This document shows, piece by piece, positions 54,819 to 63,418 of a stretch of DNA of 64,000 nucleotides (positions within the stretch are counted from its first letter, which is position 1; every line of letters starts with the position of its first letter). The notes below the pieces were generated by a model. That model did no database searches. It saw nothing but the letters and a program-made list of their open reading frames with translations, and was not told the origin of the DNA. The position numbers and the translations under genes are program-made. The stretch spans positions 62,001 to 126,000 of the forward strand of contig NZ_RCWE01000008.1 in NCBI RefSeq assembly GCF_018448925.1. The letters are read 5' to 3'. Origin of the DNA: Photorhabdus akhurstii. Lineage in GTDB: Bacteria; Pseudomonadota; Gammaproteobacteria; Enterobacterales; Enterobacteriaceae.

Positions 54819-55622
54819 TTAAATAAAACGGCAACTGATAGCGCCGAGGGGGCCGTAATCCACATGGAAGGTATCCCCTTTATTGGCTGGAACCGGGCGG
54901 GTAAACGATCCACTGAGAATGATTTGTCCTGCTTCAAGCTGAACGCCATGTGGCGCCAGTTTGTTTGCCAACCATGCGACACCGTTGGCCGGATGATTAA
55001 GTACCGCAGCCGCGACGCCGGACTCTTCAATCACGCCATTGCGATAGAGCAGGGCGCTGATCCAACGCAGATCAAACGCATCAGGTTTAATCGGCCGGCC
55101 GCCCATAATGACGCCGCCGTTGGCGGCATTGTCAGAAATCGTATCGAACACTTTGCGTGGACGCTTGGTTTCCGGATCGATGTTATGGCAACGGGCGTCG
55201 ATCAGTTCCAACGCGGGAATGATGTAATCGGTCGCGTTGTAAACATCGAACAGGGTGCAGTTCGGGCCACGCAAAGGTTTTGCCAGAATAAATGCCAGTT
55301 CAACCTCAATACGGGGCACAATAAAGCGATCGCATGGAATATCACTGCCATCAGGAAAAAACATATCGTCCAGCAGAGCGCCGTAGTCCGGCTCGCTGAT
55401 TTGTGAACTGGCTTGCATCGCTTTTGAGGTCAGGCCAATTTTATGGCCTTTGAGTACCCGACCTTCGGCAATTTTCAACTCCACCCAGTGACGCTGAATA
55501 GCATAAGCATCATCGATGGTGATTTCAGGGTAATCCAATGAGATCTGGCGTATTTGTTCACGGCTTTTTTCTGCCTGATGCAGACGATGTGCAACCTGTG
55601 ATACGACTTCTTTCTGTAACAT
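54819..55622 (-). CDS. hpaH: 2-oxo-hept-3-ene-1,7-dioate hydratase
   Basis: A 267-residue metal-dependent hydratase that adds water to 2-oxohept-3-enedioate before aldol cleavage. It resembles MhpD/TesE hydratases: AYAIQRHWVELKIAEGRVLKGHKIGLTSKAMQ contains the active-site Lys region, with the acidic metal ligands in PRIEVELAFI and the conserved NGVAWLANKL and GSFTRPVPANKGDTF later. It starts 4 bp after the aldehyde dehydrogenase and ends 12 bp before hpaI. Confidence 0.96.
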   Translation of the reverse strand: MLQKEVVSQVAHRLHQAEKSREQIRQISLDYPEITIDDAYAIQRHWVELKIAEGRVLKGHKIGLTSKAMQASSQISEPDYGALLDDMFFPDGSDIPCDRFIVPRIEVELAFILAKPLRGPNCTLFDVYNATDYIIPALELIDARCHNIDPETKRPRKVFDTISDNAANGGVIMGGRPIKPDAFDLRWISALLYRNGVIEESGVAAAVLNHPANGVAWLANKLAPHGVQLEAGQIILSGSFTRPVPANKGDTFHVDYGPLGAISCRFI

Positions 55623-55626
55623 GCGG

Positions 55627-57099
55627 TTAAACTCCTGTGTCCTCTATGCCGCCGAAGCAGAGGTATTTCACTTCCAGATAATCTTCGATGCCGTAACGTG
55701 AACCTTCACGTCCTAAGCCCGATTGTTTAATGCCGCCAAATGGGGCGACTTCATTAGAGATCAAACCTTCATTGATCCCGACCATGCCGCTCTCCAGCGC
55801 TTCTGCCACACGGTAGATCCGGCCGATATCGCGGGAATAAAAATAAGCCGCCAGACCAAATTCAGTATCATTCGCCAGATGGATGGCTTCTGCTTCATCA
55901 CGGAATTTGAAGAGAGGAGCAACAGGCCCGAATGTTTCCTCTTGGGAGATAAGCATGGATTCGTTGACATCAGCCAGTACGGTAGGTTCGAAGAACAGAC
56001 CGCCCAGAGCGTGTGGTTTACCCCCGGCCAATATGCGTGCGCCACGGGAAACGGCATCGTTGATATGTTCTTCTACTTTATCGACGGCGGCTTGATTGAT
56101 CAGTGGGCCTTGTTGTGATTTGGCATCGCTGGCCGGGCCGACCTGCAACTTATTGACCGCTTGTGCCAGACGTTCGGCGAAGGCGTCGTAAATGGTTTCC
56201 TGAACCAAAATTCGGTTAGCGCAAACACAGGTTTGACCACTGTTGCGGAATTTAGCTATTAACGCTCCTTGTACAGCGGCATCAATATTGGCATCGTCAA
56301 AAACGATAAATGGCGCATTGCCGCCCAATTCCAGCGATAGCTTTTTCACGGTGTCGGCACTTTGTGCCATCAATAATTTGCCGATACGGGTTGAGCCAGT
56401 AAAAGAGAGTTTGCGAACAATCGGGCTTTGGGTCAAAACACCACCGATGGTTTTTGCATCGACTCCAGTCACCACGTTGAATACCCCGGCGGGAATGCCT
56501 GCTTGTTCCGCTAGTGCGGCCAGAGCCAGAGCTGAAAGTGGGGTTTCCGAGGCGGGTTTTAGGATCACCGTGCAGCCCGCAGCCAGCGCAGGGCCAACCT
56601 TGCGGGTGATCATGGCATTGGGGAAGTTCCACGGAGTGATCGCCGCCACAACGCCGATAGGTTGTTTGATCGTGACGATCCGTCGGCCAGGCATCGGGCT
56701 TGGGATCGTTTCACCGTAGGTGCGTTTACCTTCTTCCGCAAACCATTCGATGAAACTGGCGCCATAAGCGATCTCGCCCATAGCTTCTGCCTGTGACTTC
56801 CCTTGCTCCCGGCTCAACAATTCAGCCAGCGCCTGTTGATTTGCCATCATTAACTGAAACCAACGTTGCAGAATCTGGCTGCGTTGTTTGGCTGTCATTG
56901 CTCGCCAGGCAGGCAGGGCTTGTTGAGCGGCTGCAATTGCACGTTCTGTTTCAGCCGCACCCATATTACTGACATGGGCGATAACTTGACCATTTGCCGG
57001 GTTAGTCACCTTAAACGTTGCTTGGTTGTCGGCATCAACCCACTGCCCGTTGATATAAGCTTGTTGACGCAGTAATTCTGTATTTACATCATTTGTCAT
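55627..57099 (-). CDS. gabD: succinate-semialdehyde dehydrogenase in the hpa operon
   Basis: A 490-residue NAD(P)-dependent aldehyde dehydrogenase of the GabD/Sad type. Motifs in order: ITPWNFPNAMITRKVGPALA, FTGSTRIGK, the catalytic Glu in LELGGNAPFIVFDDA, the catalytic Cys in NSGQTCVCANRI, and EETFGPVAPLF. It should oxidise succinate semialdehyde, the product of HpaI, to succinate. It is not among the standard E. coli hpa genes; here it lies between hpaF and hpaH, overlapping the transporter gene before it by 11 bp. This placement supports the substrate assignment. Orthology to E. coli gabD is not established. Confidence 0.88.
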   Translation of the reverse strand: MTNDVNTELLRQQAYINGQWVDADNQATFKVTNPANGQVIAHVSNMGAAETERAIAAAQQALPAWRAMTAKQRSQILQRWFQLMMANQQALAELLSREQGKSQAEAMGEIAYGASFIEWFAEEGKRTYGETIPSPMPGRRIVTIKQPIGVVAAITPWNFPNAMITRKVGPALAAGCTVILKPASETPLSALALAALAEQAGIPAGVFNVVTGVDAKTIGGVLTQSPIVRKLSFTGSTRIGKLLMAQSADTVKKLSLELGGNAPFIVFDDANIDAAVQGALIAKFRNSGQTCVCANRILVQETIYDAFAERLAQAVNKLQVGPASDAKSQQGPLINQAAVDKVEEHINDAVSRGARILAGGKPHALGGLFFEPTVLADVNESMLISQEETFGPVAPLFKFRDEAEAIHLANDTEFGLAAYFYSRDIGRIYRVAEALESGMVGINEGLISNEVAPFGGIKQSGLGREGSRYGIEDYLEVKYLCFGGIEDTGV

Positions 57100-58318
57100 G
57101 ATTTTTTTCTCCTAAAGACACTTGTGTGAGAAGTTTTCGCTGGTAGAAAGTTACTAGCTGCTGGCATAACCAACACAATCCAGCGCAAACTGCCATCACA
57201 AAGGCCATAGCAAAAGGGGTTTCATCTTGTAGTAAAGAGACGGCGACACTGGCGAGTGCGGCCATACCGAATTGCGCGGAAATAGCGAGCGCACTGGCGC
57301 TGCCGGCAAGTTGACCGCGATGTTGAAGTAATAAAGAGAGGCTGTTAGTACCAATGGCATTAACCAGCGAGATAAACAGTACGACCAAAATGACGACTAC
57401 AGTCAGACTTTGCTGATAAAAGATAACCAGTAAGATGCCGAACAGTAATTGAGCACTGGTTTGGATAAATAACAGACGAGAAACATCGTAGACTTTTAGT
57501 AAACGGACATTAAGCAGCACTATTGCCATCATGCCTAATGCGTTACAGGCGAACAGTAATCCGTAGTAATTCGCCGGAACCTGAAAATAATTGATATAGA
57601 CGAAAGGGGAACCACTGATAAATGCGAACATGGCGGCGCAAGTAAATGCCAATGTGCCGATAGTTGCCATAGCTTCGCCATCAGTCAGTAATTTGCCGTA
57701 ATTTTTAAACGCGGTGATAAGTTTTCCATTGTTACTCTGAGCGGGCAGCGTTTCTGGCAAGAAAAATAGTAATAATATTCCACTGATACAACCGAACAGG
57801 CCCAATAGCGTAAATATGGCCTGCCAATTGAAATAGGTTAACAAGAAGCCACCGAGTAATGGGGCGATAAGTGGCGCTATCATGGTCACTAAAGTCATGA
57901 GCGATAGCACACGTGGTAATTCCTGTGGGCTATAGATATCACGGGCGATAGCTCTGCCCATGACCACCGCGGCGCCACTGCCGAATGCCTGTAATGCGCG
58001 TAGTAAAATCAGCTGTTCAACTTGTGTCACCAAGGTACACAACGCACTGGCGACGACAAATAATGCGATACCGCTAAGCAGCAGTTTTCTGCGCCCTAAA
58101 TGGTCGCTCAGTGGGCCGTATAACAGCATGCCAATACAGAAACCGGCGAAAAATACGCCTAAGGTATGTTGCATCTGCCCTTGTGTTGCCTGTAATTGCC
58201 TTGCCATTTCCGGCAAGGCTGGCAGGTACATATCAATCGACAGAGGCCCGAAGGCCACTAGCGCGCCTAATAAAGGGATTAACCAACGAGGAGGATGCTG
58301 ATGAAAAGATTTCGGCAT
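57089..58318 (-). CDS. Bcr/CflA-family MFS transporter inside the hpa operon
   Basis: A 409-residue drug:proton antiporter-type protein with 12 membrane segments. AFGPLSIDMYLPALPEMA and YGPLSDHLGRRKLLLSG (motif A) followed by RALQAFGSGAAVVMGRAIARD identify the Bcr/CflA family. ATG 58318 is used because AAGGAG lies 5 nt upstream; GTG 58321 is too close. It begins 2 bp after hpaF and overlaps the next gene by 11 bp, so it is fully part of the operon. It is absent from the classical hpa cluster. It may export toxic aromatic intermediates, but the substrate is unknown. Confidence 0.88.
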   Translation of the reverse strand: MPKSFHQHPPRWLIPLLGALVAFGPLSIDMYLPALPEMARQLQATQGQMQHTLGVFFAGFCIGMLLYGPLSDHLGRRKLLLSGIALFVVASALCTLVTQVEQLILLRALQAFGSGAAVVMGRAIARDIYSPQELPRVLSLMTLVTMIAPLIAPLLGGFLLTYFNWQAIFTLLGLFGCISGILLLFFLPETLPAQSNNGKLITAFKNYGKLLTDGEAMATIGTLAFTCAAMFAFISGSPFVYINYFQVPANYYGLLFACNALGMMAIVLLNVRLLKVYDVSRLLFIQTSAQLLFGILLVIFYQQSLTVVVILVVLFISLVNAIGTNSLSLLLQHRGQLAGSASALAISAQFGMAALASVAVSLLQDETPFAMAFVMAVCAGLCWLCQQLVTFYQRKLLTQVSLGEKNHDK

Positions 58319-58320
58319 CA

Positions 58321-58707
58321 CTACTCCTTACGAAACAGGGCGTGGACGTTGTTTTGTTTGTAGTTCAATACCGGGTCTAATTCTTCCATCGTAAAAGAGA
58401 GAGCAAGGTAACGTTGGGCCATCAGCGAGGCAAAATGTTGTTTGATCAGAGGAAACAGTATCTCACCAACCTGTTGACGGCTTTCGAGGCTGCGTCCTGT
58501 GCCGATTTTTAGTGTCATATGGACGAATGCATAATCATGTTGACCGTCGGCCATTTGCCAGGTATCCAGCCAGATGGCGCGGCTGCGTATGCCGCCTAAT
58601 GGGAAAATGCCGGTATCTGCCAGCGCCTGATTCACTTTGGCGAACAACTCTGGCAGATTGGCTTGTTCACGGATGTTTTCTGTACATTCAGCATAAAAAT
58701 GTGGCAT
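58321..58707 (-). CDS. hpaF: 5-carboxymethyl-2-hydroxymuconate delta-isomerase
   Basis: A 128-residue isomerase of the tautomerase superfamily. The mature protein starts with Pro directly after Met (MPHFYAECTENIREQANLP), the catalytic proline of this family, which fixes the start at 58707. The longer frame from 58800 is not used. It follows hpaD by 13 bp. It converts CHM to the keto form that HpaG decarboxylates. Confidence 0.94.
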   Translation of the reverse strand: MPHFYAECTENIREQANLPELFAKVNQALADTGIFPLGGIRSRAIWLDTWQMADGQHDYAFVHMTLKIGTGRSLESRQQVGEILFPLIKQHFASLMAQRYLALSFTMEELDPVLNYKQNNVHALFRKE

Positions 58708-58720
58708 AGGTTGCTCCAAA

Positions 58721-59599
58721 TCAGGCGATAGCGGGTTTATTGGTGATGTAATCAGGTAGAGGGAATACAGCGTTGACTTGCCCGGTGCCGGAACTGGCAA
58801 ACAATTCAGTCAGAAATTCCACTTTACCGTCATACTTATCCCAACCAAGTAGTCCTAATAACATCACCGTATCGTGCATATTGCCTTCGCCATAACAATA
58901 ATCTGCATATTCCGGCAGCATTTTGCAGAACTCTTTGAATTTGCCCTCTTTCCAGAGCTGAACTACCCGATGATCCATCTGTTCGTCGAATTCTCGGGTG
59001 TAACTGTTCATGCCCTCTTCGGCACGCTGATCATCAATAAAACGGTGAGAAAGGGAACCGCTGGCGAGTACCGCCACGGTGCCATCATATTTCTCAATCG
59101 CTTTCAGAATCGCTTCCCCAAGACGACGGCTATCTTCAAAAGCATGGACAGTGCAGAATGCGGAGACAGAGACAACTTTAAAATGCCGGTCACTGTTCAT
59201 GTAACGCATTGGAACCAGCGTGCCATACTCCAGTTTCAGGCTTGGGATTTCATGCGCTTGAGCACGCACGCCGACATTGCGTGCTTCTTCTGCGATCATT
59301 TGTCCCAATTCAGGATTGCCGTCATATTCATAGCTCATATCCCGGATGAAGTGGGGTAATTCATTACTGGTGTAAATGCCGGAGAAATGGTCGGCGCAAT
59401 TGATGTGATAGGCACTATTCACCAGCCAGTGTGTATCAAACACAATAATGGTATCGACCCCCATTTCGCGACAACGGCGGCTAATCTCTTTGTGACCATC
59501 AATGGCTCCTTGACGGCAACCGTGATGCTTTCCCGGTAATTCAGACAGATACATGGATGGCACATGTGTAATTTTGGCTGCTAACGCTAACTTACCCAT
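58721..59599 (-). CDS. hpaD: 3,4-dihydroxyphenylacetate 2,3-dioxygenase
   Basis: A 292-residue extradiol ring-cleavage enzyme of the LigB type with non-haem iron. The metal-binding region is visible as GKHHGCRQGAI near residue 24 and VFDTHWLVN near 53, with SGSLSHRF and the acidic AEEGMNSYTREFDE near the centre. It opens the ring of 3,4-dihydroxyphenylacetate to CHMS. It follows hpaE by 64 bp in the same direction. Confidence 0.95.
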   Translation of the reverse strand: MGKLALAAKITHVPSMYLSELPGKHHGCRQGAIDGHKEISRRCREMGVDTIIVFDTHWLVNSAYHINCADHFSGIYTSNELPHFIRDMSYEYDGNPELGQMIAEEARNVGVRAQAHEIPSLKLEYGTLVPMRYMNSDRHFKVVSVSAFCTVHAFEDSRRLGEAILKAIEKYDGTVAVLASGSLSHRFIDDQRAEEGMNSYTREFDEQMDHRVVQLWKEGKFKEFCKMLPEYADYCYGEGNMHDTVMLLGLLGWDKYDGKVEFLTELFASSGTGQVNAVFPLPDYITNKPAIA

Positions 59600-59663
59600 A
59601 AAATCCTCATTTGATATCAGGACGGCGAACCGGAATTCGCCGTGGTTAACGCTGATGAAACGG

Positions 59664-61130
59664 TTAAATTCCCCAACGCGGGATATGATGATCCCCCATA
59701 GAGATACAGACGTTTTTCATCTCAGCAAACACTTCAAAGCTGTATTCACCGCCTTCACGGCCGGTGCCGGAGGCTTTCACGCCGCCGAATGGTTGACGCA
59801 GGTCACGGACGTTCTGGGTGTTGACGAATACCATGCCGGCTTCAATATTACGGGCCAGACGCAATACTTTGCTGACATCTTGCGTCCAGATATAAGAAGC
59901 CAGACCGTACTCCACATCATTTGCCAGGCGCAGACCTTCTGCTTCATCTTTGAATGGCAGCAGGCAGGCGACAGGGCCGAAGATCTCCTCCTGAGCAACT
60001 CGCATACGGTTATCAACATCCGCCAGAACCGTTGGGCGTAGGAAATTGCCCTCTTTTAGGTGCGCCGGTAAATCAATCGGTTTATCTGGGCCGCCAGCCA
60101 GCAACGTGGCGCCTTCTTCTATCCCCAGACGGATGTAACCGGAGACTTTTTCCCAATGCGGTTTGCTGATAAGTGCGCCGATCTGAGTGTTTGGATCTTG
60201 TGGATCACCCACCCGTAAACGATTAGCGCGTTCAGCAAAACGCTTAATAAACTCAGGGTAGATACTTTGCTGAATAAAAATACGTGAACCTGCGGTACAA
60301 CGTTCACCGTTGATAGAAAAAATAGTGAACAGAGAGGCATCCAGTGCCCGTTCAATATCAGCATCTTCGAAAATCAGAACCGGGGATTTTCCTCCTAGCT
60401 CCATTGAATATTTTTTCAGGCCGGCGTTTTTCATAATCTGACGGCCGGTTACGGTACCGCCGGTAAACGAAACCGCGCGTACATCGTGATGTTTCACCAG
60501 CGCGTCACCGGCGGTAGCGCCATATCCCTGAACCACATTCAGCACACCGGCAGGGATACCGGCTTCTAGTGCCAATTCGCCTAAACGGTTTGCGGTTAAT
60601 GGGGAGAGTTCTGACATTTTCAGCACTGCGGTGTTACCTAGCGCCAGACAAGGGGCAACTTTCCAGGTGGCGGTCATAAAGGGCACGTTCCACGGGGAAA
60701 TCAGCGCGCAAACGCCGACGGGTTGCACCAGCGTATAGTTGAGCATCTTGTCATCAACGGGATAGGTATGGCCGTTCATTTGCTGACAAATTTCAGCAAA
60801 GAAGTTGAAGTTGTGAGAAGCGCGTGGGATCAGGACATTTTGTGTTTGATGAATGGGCAGACCGGTATCTTTGGTCTCCATTGCGGCGATTTCAGGCACA
60901 TTTTCATCGATCAACTCACCCAAACGGCGCATCAGGCGTGCACGCTCTTTCATCGGCAGATCTGCCCATTTGGGGAATGCTTCCTTGGCGGCGGCGACGG
61001 CTTGATCAATCTCCTCTTGACCACCGGCAGCGACTTCTGCCAGCACTTCGCCGGTAGCAGGATTTGTTGTTTCAAAATAGGTTTTACTGCTGACGTTTTT
61101 GCCGTTGATCCAATGGTTAATTATGGTCAT
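59664..61130 (-). CDS. hpaE: 5-carboxymethyl-2-hydroxymuconate semialdehyde dehydrogenase
   Basis: A 488-residue aldehyde dehydrogenase. Catalytic Glu lies in YSMELGGKSPVLIFED and catalytic Cys in NGERCTAGSRIF; ISPWNVPFMTATWKVAPCLA and EEIFGPVACLL are typical. It oxidises the semialdehyde made by HpaD. Its ATG overlaps the stop of hpaG2 by one base (TAATG), so translation is coupled. Confidence 0.96.
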   Translation of the reverse strand: MTIINHWINGKNVSSKTYFETTNPATGEVLAEVAAGGQEEIDQAVAAAKEAFPKWADLPMKERARLMRRLGELIDENVPEIAAMETKDTGLPIHQTQNVLIPRASHNFNFFAEICQQMNGHTYPVDDKMLNYTLVQPVGVCALISPWNVPFMTATWKVAPCLALGNTAVLKMSELSPLTANRLGELALEAGIPAGVLNVVQGYGATAGDALVKHHDVRAVSFTGGTVTGRQIMKNAGLKKYSMELGGKSPVLIFEDADIERALDASLFTIFSINGERCTAGSRIFIQQSIYPEFIKRFAERANRLRVGDPQDPNTQIGALISKPHWEKVSGYIRLGIEEGATLLAGGPDKPIDLPAHLKEGNFLRPTVLADVDNRMRVAQEEIFGPVACLLPFKDEAEGLRLANDVEYGLASYIWTQDVSKVLRLARNIEAGMVFVNTQNVRDLRQPFGGVKASGTGREGGEYSFEVFAEMKNVCISMGDHHIPRWGI

Positions 61131-61891
61131 TACAGGCTCTCCTCATACTCTTGCTGGCTGACAATACGGTTGACCAGACGCCCAACACCTTCAACTTCAA
61201 CAATAACTTCATCTCCCGGCGCCACATCGGATAATCCTTTTGGCGTACCGGTGGCGATCATGTCTCCCGGTTGCAACGTCATAAAGTCACTTAGATAAGC
61301 GATCAAGAATGGAATATTGAAGATCAGATCAGCGGTTGTACCGCGTTGACGTAATTCACCATTAACCCAGGTGCTTAGTGTCAGATTATGTGGATCGGGT
61401 ACATCTTCTTTATCGACGAACCACGGACCGATGGGCGTCAATGTATCGCGGCTTTTTACCTGGAGATTAGGGCGATAATAATTTTCCAGATAGTCACGGA
61501 TTGCGTAATCGTTACAGACGGTGTACCCGGCAACGTAATCCATCGCCTGTTCTTTGGTGACTTTGTGGGCGGCTTTGCCGATGACAACAACCAGCTCCGC
61601 TTCATAATGCATGTATTCCACATTATCAGGGCGAACGGAGACCTGACGATGACCGGTCAGCGTATTGGCGGCCTTGATAAAAACCAGCGGTTCTTTGGGG
61701 GGCTTAAATTCCAGCTCGGTGGCGTGATCAGCATAATTCAAACCGAGGGCGAACAGGGTACCGTTTGCGGGGGGCAACCATTGGACGGATTCGCCGCTGA
61801 TTTTGCTGCCATCTGTCAGACAGACATTTTCCTGTTCATCGACAGTAACAATCAAATCGCAACCTTGATAGTGAACTCTTGCGTGTTTCAT
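61130..61891 (-). CDS. hpaG2: HpaG C-terminal subunit (isomerase/decarboxylase)
   Basis: A 253-residue protein of the fumarylacetoacetate hydrolase fold matching the C-terminal half of E. coli HpaG. It shows FALGLNYADHATELEF, FIKAANTLTGHRQ, the metal-ligand region YMHYEAELVVVIG and DMIATGTPKGLSDVAPGD. The E. coli enzyme is one bifunctional chain of about 429 residues; here the halves are separate genes sharing ATGA at 61888-61891. Confidence 0.92.
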   Translation of the reverse strand: MKHARVHYQGCDLIVTVDEQENVCLTDGSKISGESVQWLPPANGTLFALGLNYADHATELEFKPPKEPLVFIKAANTLTGHRQVSVRPDNVEYMHYEAELVVVIGKAAHKVTKEQAMDYVAGYTVCNDYAIRDYLENYYRPNLQVKSRDTLTPIGPWFVDKEDVPDPHNLTLSTWVNGELRQRGTTADLIFNIPFLIAYLSDFMTLQPGDMIATGTPKGLSDVAPGDEVIVEVEGVGRLVNRIVSQQEYEESL

Positions 61892-62520
61892 GCTTTTTCT
61901 CCCGCTTGCACAACCTGATTTTCCAGTGATGGGAAACCTGCTGCCCGAATAACAACTTTGTCGCCCGGTTTGATAGCGACACGTTGGTGTGGCGTCCCAA
62001 GCAGGATCACATCTCCCTCTTTGAGGGTTGCGAAATCACTTAATGCTGCGACTAATTCCGTGGCTGAACGCACCAGATCGGCGGTTGACCAGCGATCGAC
62101 TTCCTGACCATTGATTTCGGTAATGATATCTAACGCATCAATGGATTCAGGATGAGCCATTTGGCCTATAGGACAAAAACCATCACGACACTTAGCTTTA
62201 ATTGCCGGACGATAAAAAGCGGTTTCAGGCAGGCTGACTTCATTAGCTAATGCATAACCTGCGATATATTCGGCTGCGTTTTCGATAGCAACTTTGCGGG
62301 TGGTTTTACCTATTATTAATGCCAGCGTCGCGCCGCTTTGAACCTCTTCACCTGCCGGATGGGGAATCGCTTCACCGGAGGTGATAACGGTATTCCGTGG
62401 TTTAATAAACCACACAGGTGTCTTAGGTAAAGTGCTATACGGTGCTTGCTGAAATGAGTCATGCCAGAAATCTACCTGGCTCTGATGGTTGAGGGCTACG
62501 GCGAAGACAGTGCCTTTCAT
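61888..62520 (-). CDS. hpaG1: HpaG N-terminal subunit (decarboxylase/isomerase)
   Basis: A 210-residue protein of the same fold matching the N-terminal half of HpaG: MKGTVFAVALNHQSQVDFWH, VWFIKPRNTVITSGEAIPHP, the ligand region SGATLALIIGKTTRKV and GDVILLGTPHQRVAIKPGD. It is the first gene of the large hpa operon, divergent from hpaR across a 375-bp control region. Confidence 0.92.
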   Translation of the reverse strand: MKGTVFAVALNHQSQVDFWHDSFQQAPYSTLPKTPVWFIKPRNTVITSGEAIPHPAGEEVQSGATLALIIGKTTRKVAIENAAEYIAGYALANEVSLPETAFYRPAIKAKCRDGFCPIGQMAHPESIDALDIITEINGQEVDRWSTADLVRSATELVAALSDFATLKEGDVILLGTPHQRVAIKPGDKVVIRAAGFPSLENQVVQAGEKA

Positions 62521-62895
62521 TAACGATTCCTCATGAACTTAAACTGGTGGTTTTAAGATGCATTTATTAATATATTAATAAACCACAAGGCGCACTGTTG
62601 CAATATGTTAATGTGTTTGTTAATTTTAATTGTGATCTCAGTAACAATATCTCTACTAAATTTATTTTTTATCGTTATTAATCAGTGTGTTAATCTTTTT
62701 GTGGATAAAGTGATTGCTCCTGTATTAACCTTTTATTAACCTGATTTTCAGAGTTTATTTTTATTTACTTATTAATATTTTTATGATTTTTTCTTTGTGG
62801 TTGATTGAGGGACGTGCTAGTCTTTTTTATTGTGGTTATAGAGTGAGATAGCACTCGTAAATCAGTAATTAACTAAATAAGAGCCTTCATTACCC
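62521..62895. promoter_or_regulatory. divergent hpaG1/hpaR control region
   Basis: A 375-bp AT-rich region between the operon and its MarR-type repressor. In E. coli HpaR binds such a region and represses both sides until 4-hydroxyphenylacetate or a related ligand is present. A perfect 20-bp palindrome lies 42 bp before the hpaG1 start; several GTTAAT/ATTAAC repeats follow and may be further sites. Confidence 0.65.
62563..62582. promoter_or_regulatory. 20-bp perfect palindrome, candidate HpaR operator
   Basis: TTTATTAATATATTAATAAA reads the same on both strands. Size and symmetry suit a dimeric MarR-family repressor, and it lies where the hpaG1 promoter should be. Binding is inferred. Confidence 0.6.
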
Positions 62896-63342
62896 ATGCA
62901 TGAATCTCTGACAATTGCATTACTTCAAGCGCGAGAAACCGCGATGGGTTTTTTTCGCCCAATCCTTAAAAGTCATAATTTGACTGAACAGCAGTGGCGT
63001 ATTATCCGTGTCCTGGCTGATAATCGGTCGATTGATTTTTATGATTTATCTTGCCAGACCTGTATTCTTCGCCCAAGTTTGACTGGGATATTGACTCGCA
63101 TGGAGCGTGATGGCTTGATCTTTCGTCTTAAACCGATGAATGACCAACGTAAACTTTATGTTTCTTTAACCCCGGATGGTCAGAAACTTTATGAAAAGGC
63201 GAAAGAGCAGGTGGAACAGGGATATCAGGCTATTGAAAAAGCCTTTTCGCCGGAAAAACTGGTTCAGCTTTCAGCTTTGTTGGAAGAATTAATTGCTGTG
63301 GGCAATAACTCACAGATAAATACGGAAAAGGATATTAAATAA
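62896..63342 (+). CDS. hpaR: MarR-family repressor of the hpa operon
   Basis: A 148-residue regulator with the MarR winged helix: LTEQQWRIIRVLADNRSIDF, SCQTCILRPSLTGILTRMER and the wing DGLIFRLKPMNDQRKLYVSLT. The first part (LLQARETAMGFFRPILKSHN) is typical of HpaR/HpcR. E. coli HpaR has almost the same length. It is divergent from hpaG1. The ribosome site before ATG 62896 is weak (GAGCC), which keeps repressor levels low. Confidence 0.94.
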   Translation: MHESLTIALLQARETAMGFFRPILKSHNLTEQQWRIIRVLADNRSIDFYDLSCQTCILRPSLTGILTRMERDGLIFRLKPMNDQRKLYVSLTPDGQKLYEKAKEQVEQGYQAIEKAFSPEKLVQLSALLEELIAVGNNSQINTEKDIK

Positions 63343-63383
63343 ATAGCATCTTTATTGAAAATGATGGTAATGAATAATAGTAA

Positions 63384-63407
63384 AATTGCTGAACAGAATC
63401 AGCAATT
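63384..63407. terminator. bidirectional hairpin between hpaR and the PPTase gene
   Basis: AATTGCTGA, loop ACAGAA, TCAGCAATT: perfect 9-bp stem between two convergent genes. A short T tract follows on the plus strand, and T-rich sequence lies beyond it on the minus strand. Confidence 0.6.
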
Positions 63408-63418
63408 ATCAGTTTTGG

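Noticed and set aside
54864-55406. 180-codon plus-strand frame
   Set aside because: Complement of hpaH; the sense gene has clear family motifs.
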